Of a stretch of DNA of 64,000 nt, positions 35,355-49,291 are shown one piece after another (the stretch's first letter is position 1; the number at the start of each line of letters is the position of its first letter). The stretch spans positions 124,001-188,000 of the forward strand of contig FJUW01000036.1 in assembly GCA_900074885.1 (NCBI GenBank), in the 5' to 3' direction. The notes below the pieces were generated by a model, which was not told the origin of the DNA, did not search any database, and worked only from the letters and a program-made list of their open reading frames with translations. The stretch comes from Rhynchosporium graminicola. Taxonomy: Eukaryota; Ascomycota; Leotiomycetes; Helotiales; Ploettnerulaceae. A program made the translations under genes and the position numbers.

Positions 35355-38300
35355 ACCTCATATAGGCAAGCCAAAGCAAGCAAGCAAGTCTACTAAAGCA
35401 AGCCCATATTACCACACACTCTTCCTACCATGCGTACGGTATAAGCCAAAACCCATCCCACGGGGCTTGCCCAGGAACATTCTTCACTTCCTTCTTTTCT
35501 TTTTCTTTTTCCCGGACAGCCTGACTAACCATCTACCTACGGCCCTAGGGAGTGGAGTATAATAGCATGTTCTCGTTGACGTCTTGCAAATCATGATTCA
35601 TCGATCAAATTCATCACATGTAACTAGCTAGCCCAGCGAGCCGGAGACCAAAGTCGCGTCAACGCACTTTTTCGTGACACAAGTACTAGGCAGGCCGGGT
35701 CCACGGAGGCCATGTTATGTCATACAGGTAACAGGATATGGCATGTGAGAAGTGAGATCTCGGATGAAACTGGTAATGTTAGGACGTTGCGAATGGACGA
35801 AGATTGAACGATGAGATAGATAAACAAACAACAATTTGGCTGGACGGAGGCTTGAGGGATCTGGTCCAGTGCAGTGCGGTTGTCTGGGTACCGCCCGTCA
35901 TTTCTTTTGAACGTCACGTCACGACACGTGCCTTGCTTCGGCGAAGATGGAAGGCTGTTGCGATGCGATAGAAGATTGAATTCTCTTTTTCAATATGAGA
36001 ATATGACTTAAGATCAGCGATTAATATTAAATGTCCCTTTTGTATAGCTTGATGTCCATTTGTTAGTATGATTCCGTTTTTTCATAGAATGAATGACTCT
36101 TGGATATTTATTTATCTTGGGTTATATTTCAAGAGAGTCCTGAAATACTTGGATATGAGAATACTACCTGCCTATTCTAGGACCCTTTCTTTGAATGATC
36201 AATTCCTCTTACTAACACGACCCCTCCTTTTCTCAAGCTAACCTTGCCTTACTCACGTTCTTTCCCTCTTCGTCTCCAATCTCATCTCGTAGTCGTTGAA
36301 TAAAAATCACAGCCCTTATGCATCGTCCATCCATCCCAGCCTCTGTCCCTTATCCTTCACAGATAAGATACCTAGGATTGGATTCCAACACCAGGCTAAG
36401 ACCATCTCATAGAAGTAACGCAGGCTCCAACCCTACCCTACCTCATCTTACCAAACAATCTGAACATCGCCATCGAATCAACCCTTTCCTCTCGCTATGT
36501 CCCTGAAAACCATTCGCGCGGACCTTGAAAAGAAGAGCCTGCCTAGTAAATCGTACCACAGGATGGAAATGCGCTGCGATGTGATATAATATGATATGAC
36601 ACGATATGATATTCTCCGCACCCTTGAAAATGCGAGAAGTTCGGTAGCGAGAGGTTTACTAAACCAGCACGGACAGACGTTTTAGGGTAGTTGCTTGAAT
36701 CGCATTTTCGATATGCTGTGGTGGTAGGTTGTTGAGGTTGGGTAGGTATCGTATTGCTATCAGCTGGAGATTATGATACCATAGGTAATTAAGGTGGTTA
36801 GTTAGATATACGGCACGAGATATCCTGTGCAGTGCAGTGCAGTCCTGTCCATTAATCGACGGAACGATGTGATGATCTCGAGCAATGTTCATCTGGCTAT
36901 ACCTTGCTGGATATCCCGAGGTGCGGTAGTACTCGATATAGCAACGGGGGTTTGAATCAATCTGTTGATGCCGTGTAATAATTGTATCCGAGCCGTTCGG
37001 ACAAGAAGGTTAGAACAGCACTGGTATACGGTATCGTACCGTCCCGTTCCGTGGCATCGGGAGGAAAGGAAGATAATTGAAGGCACGAAAAGAGACAGAA
37101 AGAGAAAATGCAAATGCAAATGCAGTGTTCGGTTGCACGACAACGTTACCAAGAGGATCGTTCCCTCCTTGCGAACCCAGGGTTTCAGTGCATTGCAGCC
37201 TCGATCCCCTTAGCAAAGCAAGCGGTTCAAATGTCGTGTCCCATCGTGTCGTGTCGTGTCGTGTAAAGTAACGAAAGAGATCTTCAAAGACTAGAATACA
37301 AAAACTCACGATATTCCGAGATAATCATGATGCATGCATGTTTCCGCTTTCTCCCAGCCTACAGTAAGCCATCGACGATTATCAATGACAGCGAGCTGGC
37401 TTGGCTTACTTACCATGACTGCAAATCTCCGTGTTGCGCTCCGTGTTACGGGTCCTTCACAAGACGCGCAATGTTTTTTTTTTCCATTTCATTTCCTTTT
37501 CGAGAACAAAATGAAGCTATTCCCAACGTGATGATTGGCTTCTCAAAACGCGCCAAGCCAGGTCTTCAATAGTGGACAGGGTCGGGTACCTTAGCTTCGG
37601 GATTGGAATGGATTTTTTGCGGGGCTGGCTTCTTGACTTCAGCCTCATTTTTGGACGCGAGACAGGGAACGGACGGACGGATGGGGCGCGGGACGCTAGA
37701 CTATCCTTGTAAGAAGCTGTGGCTGGTACTTTGATGTGGCGTTGGGAAAAAGTTTTGGGTTCCGTTCGTTCATTTGGTAATGTTCCTACTTGACTTTGTG
37801 GTAGGTAGGTAGGTTTCTGATGGGGTATTTCCCGGGTTCTGATGTTCGGCGAAATGCTTGATGTCGGGGTTAATGTTTGAGAATAAAGTACCACCTAGAA
37901 GGCTAGAAGGAAGAAAAGATGCAGATAGGCCTAACGTACGAGCAATACGGAAGGTGGGATAGGATAGCTTCGAAAATTTGTTCTGCTTGAGAGGGGGGGA
38001 GTGTAGGTGTGTGTCATTGCTCCTCTCTCACGATCGTTGTCCGGCGAGATTCGGTGGAAAGAACGAGGCTTTCGAGCTTCTAAACTCCACCTCTACTGTA
38101 CGGCTTTGCAAGCAAAGTTAATTAATTAATCAAATGGATGGGCGAGGCTAGGCGAGGAAAATACTTCTGGACGGTGGGTGACGACCGATGTCGTTGCGGT
38201 TGTCCGGGAGGTATCGTGTGCTTTGGTGGATATACTACCCCGCTACATGTATAGAATTCTTCTTTTCGGCTTCTATTTATTGGCGTGGAAGATTTCGGTT

Positions 38301-40211
38301 GGTTCGGTACTCGATATATAGGTACTGGTATTGTGGACTCGGTGGAGGGAGAGGTTGGGCGGTGATGAATGATCATGATTTATTTTCCTTTCCTCTTAGT
38401 GCTTTGCAATGCATGCAGTAGAGCGGTTCATTGCCCTGACGATAGCTTCATGGCGGGGTTGCGAAACGGACTCTTCTTTTCGAGTCCTGCTCATTAGTAT
38501 CAAGGACTTACATCATAATGTATGCCCGAAAGGTCGAGTCGTGTGCCTGCCAACCGACCGCCGGCGTATGGAGTAGAGAAATTAATGCCGCGGCGAGCAG
38601 TGAGTGCGTGCAGCTGTGGAGTACATCGCGTTGCAGTAGGCAATCACGGCGTTGAAGCGTACCACTCGCAAGAGGGAGGGTAAGAGGAGTATACCTCCGT
38701 AGGTCTCTGTATCAACGAGGAGTCATATCATCGCGACAACTTGACGTACAGATGAAGAAAGCTCTGGTGACAAATTCTCCGGAAGAAGAAAGAAAGGTAG
38801 ATCCCGAACGCGTCTTCACCGTGTATATGTACAGGTGGAGATCGCGAGAGCGCGATGAAGCTGTAGATGCTTCATGAACACGCGACTTGTATCCACTTCG
38901 GGGGCTGGAGCAGAGAGTAAACTTCTTGTTTCTTTTCCTCATGACTTGCCATCTGACTCTTCTCTGACGAAGAAGTCTCAAAGTAGAGAGACGGAGTGAC
39001 GGAGTTAGTCAGGGTTAGTTGTGCACTCGTGCCGGAACCTTGAGCAAGTCGGGTAGGGTCATGCCGCTGTCTTGTTCTGTCAGAGCGGCCTGCAAGTTTA
39101 TATTGAGCTTGTCTGAGAGCGCAAGTACAGTAGATCACGGTGCTGCTAGATGGCTTCTACGACATTAGCGGAAAGCAAGAAAGACAACTTTCATGTAAAG
39201 CTACTATGATATGAGACGCCAAAATCAGGATCTTGTACACATGGTTCTCAAGTAAGAAATAGGGGTGTCACTCACGAGTTCGCTGGAAGAAACATTCGAG
39301 ATCTGTGGTGAACGAACCTGCCATATGAATAATCCCCTGCTTGACCTAAAGCGCATGTATATGCTCCAATAGTATAGTATACTACAAGCTGCTACTTACT
39401 GTATTGGCATAATTGCAGAAGGCATGATTGATGGATTAGCATTTCAATAGTCCAAACCCTCATCTCATATAAGCACATATACCTAGCTAGGTACTTTCCC
39501 TCCACAGGCACCTCATCAACCAACTCTCTCTCTCTCTCTTCTAGAACACAATTTCAATACCCTATCCACCCAAACCCCCATCAACGTACTGACTTTTATT
39601 CCACCATATGCATTGGCAAGGAGCAAGGAGCAAGGAGCAGGGAGCAAGGAACAAGTGACAACCAAAAAAGCGTCCCGAGAGTTTTCGACAAAGCGGCTGC
39701 ATTTTCTGACGCGAGACTACTGTACCGTACTGTACCCAGGCAAAGAGAGGAAAGAGAAAGAGTGTTTGATGCACGCGTCGCGGATACTTGATCGTGTTAC
39801 GCGTAAAGTGATTTCCCGACTCCTTTGTCTTGGCTGGCGTGCGTGCGGGCGTTTTTTCTGCAGCAGCTGGCTGGAACTGGGACTGGGACTGGGACAGGGA
39901 CTGGGGCTAAGACTGGGGACATTTCGGGCTCGGCTTCGGGGGATATCATTCTTTCATAGCCTTTCCTCGATCATGGGAAAAAAACAAAACGGAGATGAGG
40001 CAAGCAAGGTAATATTGGAAAAAGGAGAATATTTGCTTTTGATGTGATTTGAGGCGATTTGATATGATGTGATGTGATGTGCATAATGATCACGTTAAGA
40101 ACTACACTATCTGAATAGCGACTCGACGAGTTGATTTTTAAGCCATCATTCCGGAGATCAAATCATAATTCCGCAAATGACGTAAAATGAGGCTGGCTAT
40201 GCACCTCTCCC

Positions 40212-40214
<3 letters not shown>

Positions 40215-40251
<37 letters not shown>
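40215..40251. repeat. (CT)n dinucleotide run
   Basis: An uninterrupted CT run of about 18 copies after a CT-rich lead-in. Confidence 0.97.
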
Positions 40252-40253
<2 letters not shown>

Positions 40254-43200
40254 GACAAACTGTGGCTTATACCAACCAACCAAGATGTGGCGTCGCTAGT
40301 GCACGTTTTTGTGCCGTGCTACAGTTATCCCAAAATGCTGGGATCATTTTGTGTACGGACGGACGGCGTACAAGCGGGAAACCCTGATACCAAGCAAATC
40401 AGTTCTCCACAAACCTGCCCCGATCCCGCCTAGCTAGTTTTATCCTCCTCTCCATAAATGGACTCCTAGCAGAACTTTAACTCACTAGGTTGGGAGGTGG
40501 AGCTGGTTTTATGCAGAGAGATCGAGGGATGGGAATCTCGGGAATGCCATCCTTGCTGTCACCACTGTCAAGTTGAGTAAGAGAAGATGAAACTTTGACG
40601 GCGGGAGGCTTGAATGAAGATGGTTTGGTGATTTACGTGAGAGGCCGTTGGGTTTAATCTCGGTTGGAGGAGGGAAAACGAGTTCTCGTTTCGAGTTTTG
40701 TTTGTTTCACGGCGATGGGATGTTGCGGGTAAGGTACTGTGATGAATGGGTCACGATTGTTCGAGGTGTTACCGAGTACGCCGAGTACAGCATCATCCTC
40801 CATCTGCCATCCCCGGCCTACATACCATAAATCCGAGCCTCCTTTTCCTACCGCTCAGCGTCTAACGAAGGGGCGACTTCTCTCGTCTACCTTAACGCAA
40901 GACGCCACCACCGACATAACCTTCATCACTGACTGGCTTGGCCCGGGGTGATTTCCCACTTCTGAACCCGACTTGCGACAGCTTGAAGATCTAGAAGAGG
41001 CGGGTGTGAAAGCAATGTGCAAGTCAGGCGTGTGTCATTGGTGGACTTCGTGTTAGTGGGATGTGTTTAGTGTTGGTTGAGCTGAGCTGAGGTCAGGGCT
41101 CAAGCTCGAGCTCGGTTCTTGCCGTCGCCGGATCTTACGGTACGGTATGGTATCGTTCGAGTGAGATACGTAGGTAGCCAGGCTTGGATGATAGGATGAT
41201 GAATGGACGGTGAGGGGAAAGAGGTCCTTAGTACTTGCTGATGACGATGGATGAGAGGTGTTCGGAAGAAGAGATGAGACGATACTTTATGCTAAATTCG
41301 AGAGTTGGAGAGTCGGATACGGGAATGGGAGTTTGTGAATAATCAAATCTAACTCTTCGTTGCATTATCGGGGCGGGATGTGATGGATGCGGAGTGGACC
41401 TATAAACCTCGTTGAAGAATTCCTTGCTGCTGCACCTGGTAAGTGTGAAGAGGAAGATTGACAAGAAATTGTTCAATAAGTGGTATTTTCAGTAACAGCG
41501 GTTTCTATAATCGGATTGAGACGTATGTAGCACAGCGCATATTTACATCTCGGGGGGAACTATATCTATCTGGTTTCTAGAAGCCTTGTTTATTTTAAAA
41601 AAATCCCATTTCAGGACCCTGAGGAGGCGTCTTCACGTCCTTCCATCACTACAAGACTTGACTGACCTTCGGGCTCGCCGACGCGGTACCTACCTACGAT
41701 GTGATATGCCGTGAGTGAGGCTGGGTCCAGAAAACGCCAACGCGAACGCGAAATGATTGACTGAATCGGTACGCGCGCACTCTTGGCGCGCTCCCAAAAC
41801 TCAATTCCAGACTGGAAGAAATAAACAGATCCTGCATAGCTAGAAGGATCCTGTATGCCACAGTATGGGCAAAGGACCTGTTTATTTGTTGTTTTGATTG
41901 TTTATTTTTATTTTTTAATTTTAATTTTATTTTGCGGACTTCGCGTTTCAAGGAGAGGCCAAAGGTCAAGCAAGATATATGGATGGGTCTGGAGGAGGGA
42001 GGGTTGGAGTTTTGGTCGCTTGGAGATGGACGCGATGGTATGTTATGTTATGTTATGTTATGCATGCAAGCACTTTGCTGTATAATACATAAGGCATGTT
42101 TCGATGCTGATAGAGAGGTGGTGGGTAGGTGATAGGTGATAAATCGGGTCTAGTCTGATTTGGCCCGGAAGAGAGAAGCCAAGGTTAGGTTTCCTTAGCC
42201 AGCCTGTTTATTATTTATTTGTCCTGTTCAACTTGCTTGATAAGGGTAGGTACTAATAGAGATACGATGGAGGTAAATCCGGGCTTCCGTAGTATTCCTT
42301 GAATCGTATTATATGGTTGCGGCATTATCCTGCAGAGAGACAATTGCATTATACCTACCACCTACCATCTACCTACCTACCTATGCACTACATATCCAAA
42401 TAATGAATGGATATTTACTAATACACACGGTACGTATGTATGTATGTATATTATCTCAGATCTCCTAGGATCAGGGGTGTGAGAAACAAGGTCGTATTGT
42501 ATGTACTATGAGCGCGGGCTGGGCTGGGGTGAGTGAGATTCATTACTAGGATATTGACATGCACAGACTAGACACGATGCATGTGAAGTGCATGCATGCA
42601 TAAGGTATGATACGCAAAAAATAATAGCGTGTTTTTTGTTCTCTATCTCTCTTGAACACGTAAAATCGCGAATCAAGTTTTTTTTTTTTTTGGGCGTAGT
42701 GGTTGGTGAAGGTTTATGTTTTTTCCTTTCGCGTTTTGTCGATGGGCAAAAGGAGGAACGTGTTGAGGTCGTGATTTTTTTGTTAGGTTAGTTAGTTGTT
42801 TGCTTGGTTAGTTCGTCGGTTGATTGGTTGGTAGGTCTGTGTACGGAGATATACCTGTGGAAGATGTGTAAGATATGTCTGGCTGGTATCCAGGGTGATA
42901 CTGTAACGTACGGATTGTGTGGTTGAAACGCGAGGTGGGGAATGTGTTTGGACCGTTGTTTTTTATTTTATTTTATTTTAATTTTTGGGTGGTCAGGGTG
43001 TTCTTGGTGTTCATGGCGTGTGTAGTATTGTGTTGCATCGTGTGTGGTGTTATGGAAAATGAGGATTGTTTTGATAGGAGGAGGATGGGTTTGAGGGTCT
43101 GATAGGCGGACGGGATGGAGGACGGGAAGGGAAGGGAAGGTTAGCGAGGTGAGGTGAGGTCGGGTCGGTTTCAGGGTCTAGATACGCTGAAATGGTTGGG

Positions 43201-44142
43201 TCTGTAGGGCTGGTACGCTGTGAGTGATCGCTGGATCTTGATTTGCGGGGAGGTAGGTAGGTAGAGGATCTTGTACTTCGTACACCTTATGCATGGTTTG
43301 GTTGGCAGGCTTGATTTGATACAGTTGGAAAGGGTACTTGTTACAAGCCGGATTCTGCAGAATATCGTGTGCCTGGATCTTGGTTTGAATGCATAAGACA
43401 GGATACCGTGCATTTGTTGGTATACGTGATGACCTGAATGAGTTCTTGCTTACCTCTTGGGCTGGTGGGATCTGTTTCTGGCTAATATGATATCCGGAGA
43501 TGACTTCCAAGCCTCGTCCGTCAATACTAGGTAGGTACTCTCCGAGTGTGACTATTGTGGTATTCACGTATAAATCTTCATAACTTTCTCTCCTTCATAG
43601 TGCCCCCCTCACTCAAACTCACCTACCGACATCCTACCTTTCCTATTCTATTCCTATTCCTATTCCCACGCCCTCTTTCTTTCCAGCTGTCACCATTCTT
43701 CCCTCTCACTCACTCTTACGCGTTGTCCCTATCCGTATCCTCCCCTCCCCTCTCCGCCTCATCTCACATCTAACGATTCCACTGCATCATTCGTTCATTC
43801 GTTCACGCGCTCATACGTTCCTTGTTCCGTGGTGGTGTTCCCTGCTGTCGGGGAAGCTATCCACCACATCTTCCCTTCCGCGAGATTGATTGGCCTCGCC
43901 GGTCCAAGGCCTCATCCAATCCAAGGAAAAAGCATAGCCGCCGCCGCCCCCGCCAGCAGAGTGGTTTGAGATGAATTTCAGCCAATCCTGGTGCTGTGCA
44001 ATGCCCTGATAGACCCTGGCTCATAGATAGGTAGAACAATAGGTAGGTAGGTTAGGTACTTGCTTACTCATTAGTAGAGGTAGGTACTTACTTGTACTTG
44101 TATTGTACAGTAGTAGCTGCTCGGCCGGCCTCTCCTGGCTCC

Positions 44143-44143
<1 letters not shown>

Positions 44144-44175
<32 letters not shown>
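44144..44175. repeat. (CAGC)n microsatellite, 8 copies
   Basis: Eight perfect CAGC units, the same motif class as the 35329 and 21271 (reverse complement) arrays. Confidence 0.95.
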
Positions 44176-44349
44176 TCACTCATGCCAAAATGCCAACCCA
44201 TGTCCTTCCTATCCTGACCAATTGACCTGGTACTTCCAAGGTTGTCAACTGGCTCAGCAAACATAATAAACCAATGAATGGTGGGTGACCGTACCTCACT
44301 ACTCCATCCAGTCAGTACCTTACCTCAATAAGTCGTGGAGAGGGTCTGA

Positions 44350-44388
44350 CAGTACAGTACAGTATAGTACAGTACAGTACAGTACAGT
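44350..44388. repeat. (AGTAC)n pentanucleotide repeat
   Basis: About eight AGTAC units with one AGTAT variant. Confidence 0.93.
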
Positions 44389-44450
44389 CAATCAAATGTA
44401 ATCGACTCTCAGATCATGGAATGTCCTGTCCTGTCCCCTTGTCATGTCTT

Positions 44451-46209
44451 TTCTCTTCTTTTCCACCAGAGCAAAGCATCTCCTGCAGCTCCAGCTCCAG
44501 CTCCAGCAGTCCAGCTCCTCTCCAAGGTTGTAAGTATCCTCCTCTCCTCTCGACCCCCCTTTCCAGCCTAGTCAGCCAAGCCCACCCACCCCCACCTTAA
44601 CGACGAACGCGACTATGCGCCATCGGGCTAGATCCAGTTTCTCACTCCCGCTCCACTCCACTCCACTCCACTCCACTCCACTGAGCTCCACTCTACGACA
44701 CACGATTTCTCGTCTGCTTCTTCTGCTCTGAGGTCTGATCCGATTCTTAACCTCCTCATCCGCCCTCCTCTCCTCCTCCTTCTACCCTCAATTCGCATTT
44801 TTCTCGAGGGAAGGAGGCTCTCGTTATCCACAAGGCCATTGACAGCTTGTTACGTCGAAGTCGAAGATATACGAGGAAAAAGAATTGGAATTGAGTGATG
44901 CTAGATTGCACCACCAAGCTCCCCCTTTCGTCTCATCTGTCGTAACTGTCAGCTCCCTCTCCCTCTCCCTCTCTCTCAACCTCTACCTCTCTCTACCTCT
45001 CCGAATAGCTTCCAGCTGGAAACATTTCATCGTCACTCCTCCTCCGACCTGAATCAATTACTTCGACCAGCTTGTCTCCTTCTGCCGAAGTCTTTCCGCC
45101 AAAAAGAAAACTCGAATTGATTCTGTGACGACCTCGTTTCGTCCAACTATCAACCTCGAATAATTTCTTCGACCTCCCCCTAACCACCAAACAAACAACT
45201 CTCCCTGAACATTGTTCTGGGCGAAACCTTCCACGTCTAGTATCATCAATCGTTTTTGACGACCTGGAAAACTCCATCCTACGATCTTTGGAGTGATCTT
45301 CTATACTGGAATCTGCCAATTGAACTGTCGTAGTGTCAAGATTACTCTTGGCATTAATTCAGTCCAATCTCCAAGATCACGCTCCACCTCCAAGGTTCAG
45401 CACGATACTTGACCTCGAAGGTGAGCGTCAACTTGAATTATACCTCTTCCTATCTTCCACCTCTCTATACATTCTTGAGCTTCTTCTAGCCTTGCGTGCC
45501 TCGTGCCTCGGGTTCTTCCAGCATCTGCTGATCTTTCTCCCTTGCCTAGCATTCGCATGCCAACGGTCGCGTATCTTGGTGACATTCTTCTCCAAACTCC
45601 TTCGCACATTCACAAGTCGATCAATCCCCAACCCTCCCTACGCGTACGATAGGTCGGAGACGTTCACTCGTTCATCCTGCCTCCTCGCCGCAAATTACTA
45701 CACAATCCACACTTAGGTTCAAGTCCAGCAAGGGAACCCCCTACTGTCGGAATACCACTCGGTATGTGCTGGCTACATTCTTACCCCACCATCGAATCTC
45801 CCCGACTCGAGTTCTGGCATGGCCGTGGCGTTCGGGTCTATCCCTGAATCACGATTTTGGAAATCTCTCGCTAACTTCCGTGATCTTCAGATCCCTCCGA
45901 AAAGTGATATCTACCTCCTTCCCAGCCGTTCATCCCTCACCTTTGAAACGGCTTCACTGTCGTCCAGCCTCTGTCCTTTTTTTCGTTGTTGAGAACTCAC
46001 TACAGTCTGTCTCTAATTCTAATACCCCGACGCCTGCATTCGTCGACTGCTTGATTAATTTCGATCAAATACCACGTTCCTTTTCTATACCCAAACCTTC
46101 CAGTATCTCTTGTATACTGTCGGTCGAAGCTCCTGGAGAACCTTGACGTCCAATCTTTCTACAACAGACCCCCAATTCAAACACCTCAGTCTCGATACCA
46201 CCACCCAAT
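44451..46209 (+). promoter_or_regulatory. CT-rich promoter and probable long 5' leader of the cyclin gene
   Basis: About 1.75 kb before the cyclin ATG is strongly pyrimidine-rich on the plus strand, which is typical of fungal promoters and long leaders. It includes open plus frames at 45333-45716 and 45766-46146 that would be upstream ORFs if transcribed. Their translations are Ser/Leu/Pro-rich without recognisable domains. The transcription start cannot be fixed from sequence. Confidence 0.45.
44651..44680. repeat. (CTCCA)n pentanucleotide repeat, 6 copies
   Basis: Six perfect CTCCA units in the cyclin upstream region. Confidence 0.95.
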
Positions 46210-47447
46210 ATGGCGTATTACACTCAACAACCGTGTGATACGTTCTTCGTGGAGGAAGCATACCCGCAGCAAAGAAACCCTGCAGTCCTTAAGATGGAAG
46301 GTCGTAGGAAAGCAGAAGCCATGGCTAATGAGCTGTCGAGACAAGCCTGTGATACCTACATGGAAGACATCATTGGTCACATGAAACACATGGAGGTCAA
46401 TTGCCTTCATTTCAATTTTCTTTGTGCCCTGCTAATTCGATATAGGGCGAGACACTTCCAGATGTCGCCTCTATTGATATCCAACAGGAAATCCAATGGT
46501 TCATGAGACCCTACCTTGTCGACTTCCTCATCGAAGCTCATGCTGCCTTCCAACTGCTACCCGAGACCCTCTTCTTGGCTGTCAACCTCCTCGATCGATA
46601 CTGCTCAAGACGCGTGGTCTATAAGAGACATTACCAATTGGTTGGATGTGCTGCTCTTCTGATCGCTGCCAAATATGGTGATCGCAAGGAGCGCGTACCC
46701 ATGATCCGAGAATTGAAGTCGATGTGCTGCAGCCTTTACGATGAAGATATGTTCACCCAGATGGAATGGCACGTCCTGAATACATTGGACTGGATGATCG
46801 GTCACCCAACTATCGATACCTGGTTACAACTGGCCTTGAAGGATAGTCCTGCTTACGATGACATCGAGGTTGAGCACATGTCATGGTACCTCTGCGAAAT
46901 TTCTCTCTACCATAAAGACTTTGTTTCGAAAAAGCCTTCTGTTATGGCCGAGGCCTCAATCGCCTTGGCCCGTGGTATCCTTGGTCGTCGCGATGCCTTG
47001 GATGATAATGATTGTGAAGTCAGTGAGACCATTTTAAGGTTATCTCAAAAGCTCGACCGACCTTCTCAAGTTCTCTTCCGCAAATACGCTACACCTCACA
47101 TGTCACGCGTCTCTGCCACCCTTGATAACTTCCTTCGTCACCAAGAAGCCATGAGCCGCCGTGCCACTCCACCATCACCTCCTTGCGAAGTCCTGCAACA
47201 AAAGCCAAATCACCCTCAAGTCCAGGACCTGTTCCCAGGTACTCCGCAAAAGCCATACGGAAACATGGTAAACGGTTACATTACTCCACCAATTACACCT
47301 GAGGGCGAATACTTTGTCAATGGCGCTGAGAATAAGGGTTATCATCAAGTACCGAGATGTCCAGTCACCCCATCACCCACTGGTAACAATCCTTATATCC
47401 ATCAGCAACAATATTATCAACCACATCATCAAGATATGATGCATTGA
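46210..47447 (+). CDS. G1/S-type cyclin (Cln/Puc1 family)
   Basis: Two exons (46210-46395 and 46446-47447) give 396 codons (395 aa) with a 50-nt phase-0 intron. The intron joins HMKHME to GETLPDVASIDIQQEIQWFMRP. The cyclin box starts near residue 70 and carries the MRPYLVDFL signature (from M82), the paired Leu-rich helices LFLAVNLLDRYCS, and AALLIAAKYGDRKERVP (K138). The family member binds and activates the Cdc2/Cdc28 CDK to drive G1/S. The C-terminal ~110 residues are disordered and carry several SP/TP sites (ATPPSPP, PGTPQKP, ITPPITPEG, CPVTPSP). Such sites mark CDK phosphorylation and turnover in Cln cyclins. The order MEGRRKAEAMANELSRQACDTYMEDI before the box matches filamentous fungal G1 cyclins. 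A B-type cyclin is unlikely because the usual B-box and N-terminal destruction motif are absent. Confidence 0.88.
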
Positions 47448-49236
47448 TCTATTCTGCTAGACGCCCATTGCCTGTTCCGCTGCACCTTGACAAAAGAACA
47501 CATCTGCCAACTTCCATGTATCACCATTTGTCTTGATTGTACGGAACTCGCCTTGGAGCTAAGATACCAGGACTGATAATCACAGTCGAATGGATCAATC
47601 TACGATAGGAAATTAGCTTCCTTCTCTTTTCCTTCGCCTATGGCATCAGCGTTTTCTTGATTCGGTTTGGCATTGGCGAACTGGATTTCTTCCTCCACCT
47701 CTCGACATCGATCTACCATCCATCTCATCTAGAGCCTTGGACTGGCACAGTTCGATATTCTGCCGTGTTTGCTTTGAATGTCTTGTTAGCGATTTGATTA
47801 CACATTTTCCTTTTCTCTCACATTTTCTTCTCCCATTCTACCACCTTTCCCTCTCATGGGTTGAGGAAGGAAAGGCTCTTCTTTTCGAAAATACACGCAC
47901 TCATATGAAACACAAAGCGAGCGAATACCATTCTTGCACAGAAAATTTTCTCATCTCCGAATTTGATTGTTTGGTTTGAATCGGAGGAAAAGCGCGCATA
48001 GCCTAAATCTTTGGAGGATCGCAAAGAGAGGCGTGGAAGAAAGGACGGGCGAGAGATACTACAAACCAAAATTGGGTACAATTGAGCGATGATTTCCCGA
48101 AGCAGGCGGCCTTGGTTATTTTACCAAGAGTGGATTGATGGATAGATGAATAAATTGCTACGCTTTCCATGGTGGCCAGGTGGATGCTCGACATCTTCTT
48201 GGGCTCTCACTCTGAATTGTACTAGGTTGGATCGAGTTTGGTGGTGGTGGATGATACCGATGTCTCTGGCCATGAGCTGAGATGGAAATAAGGGAGAAAG
48301 AGCAATACCTTACTTGCTAATACTGATAGTGGTCGTGGTAATGCCTACTTTACAGTAGGTAAAGCGGACGAATCAGCAAAGAGTGGATAATTAATGAAAG
48401 GCTTGCAAAGCAACCAGATCTTATCCCTTGAATGTGAATTGTGTAATAAATTGTCTGTATTTCTCATGTCTTGCTCTGTCTCTTATGCTCCTTTAGTGTC
48501 TGCCTAGTCATGTCAGCTCCAAGGGCGCGTAATCCAGCTGCCCTTTCTGAGCATCTTAATTATCATCAAACCACTTCTAACTCCTCCTATATCTGTCTTT
48601 CCGTCTGATCTCTTCAATCCTCCCCGATCCTCGATGTGGAAATGTCTTAGCATAGCCCCGCACTCTGAACCGTCACTCATTTCTTGAATTGGACAGGAGA
48701 GCACAACCTTCAGGGCAGACACTCATTTATTCATTTATTCCAATGACAATGACGAGGGGCCGATCCTCATTCCATGCATGATAGTTGATCCTCATCACGA
48801 GCACGAGCGCGAGCGCGAGCTCGAGCTTAAGAGAGGTTTGTTACCTAGCTAGGTATATGCATGCTCGCGAGGTCACCTCTCCCCCGCATCATGAAGTCTA
48901 GTATAATTTTGATTTCGATGGATCACTCAGATCTACGCACGTATGCTTTTTGGAAGGAGATGGATGGTTTGGAGGTTTGCAGGTTTGCAGGTTGAGGAGG
49001 TGGAATAGGTGGAATGTGTTGAGAGGAATTGGTTGCTGATGGGGTTTTGGTTGGTAGGTAGGATGGATGGACTGACCGACTGTAGGTAGGAACGTGCGGT
49101 GGTGATTTTTCGTGGCTTTTGTATGTATGTATGTATGCGTGTAGTGATAAAGATTGTTGGAGTACTCGCGAGTATTCGTATCTGTGTGGCTCGGTCTCCC
49201 GGGTTGGGAATTTGTCAGGGAGGTGGGTTGAGGAGT

Positions 49237-49291
<55 letters not shown>

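Larger units (their letters stand above)
33051..44450. other. About 11 kb of gene-free spacer rich in simple repeats
   Basis: Base composition is mixed, with frequent short tandem repeats and GGTAGGTAGG/CCTACCTACC runs (37801, 42355-42381, 43252, 44041). Frames of up to 144 codons (for example 39613-40047 plus) are low-complexity translations of repeats such as GGAGCAA units and GGGACT units. No splice-supported gene was found on either strand. Confidence 0.45.

Noticed and set aside
37517..37894. 125-codon minus frame, basic and Pro-rich
   Set aside because: Composition is unlike folded proteins, and neighbouring sequence offers no convincing exon.
39613..40047. 144-codon plus-strand open frame
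   Set aside because: It translates GGAGCAA and GGGACT-type repeats into Lys/Glu/Gln and Leu/Gly strings. Nothing protein-like remains outside them.
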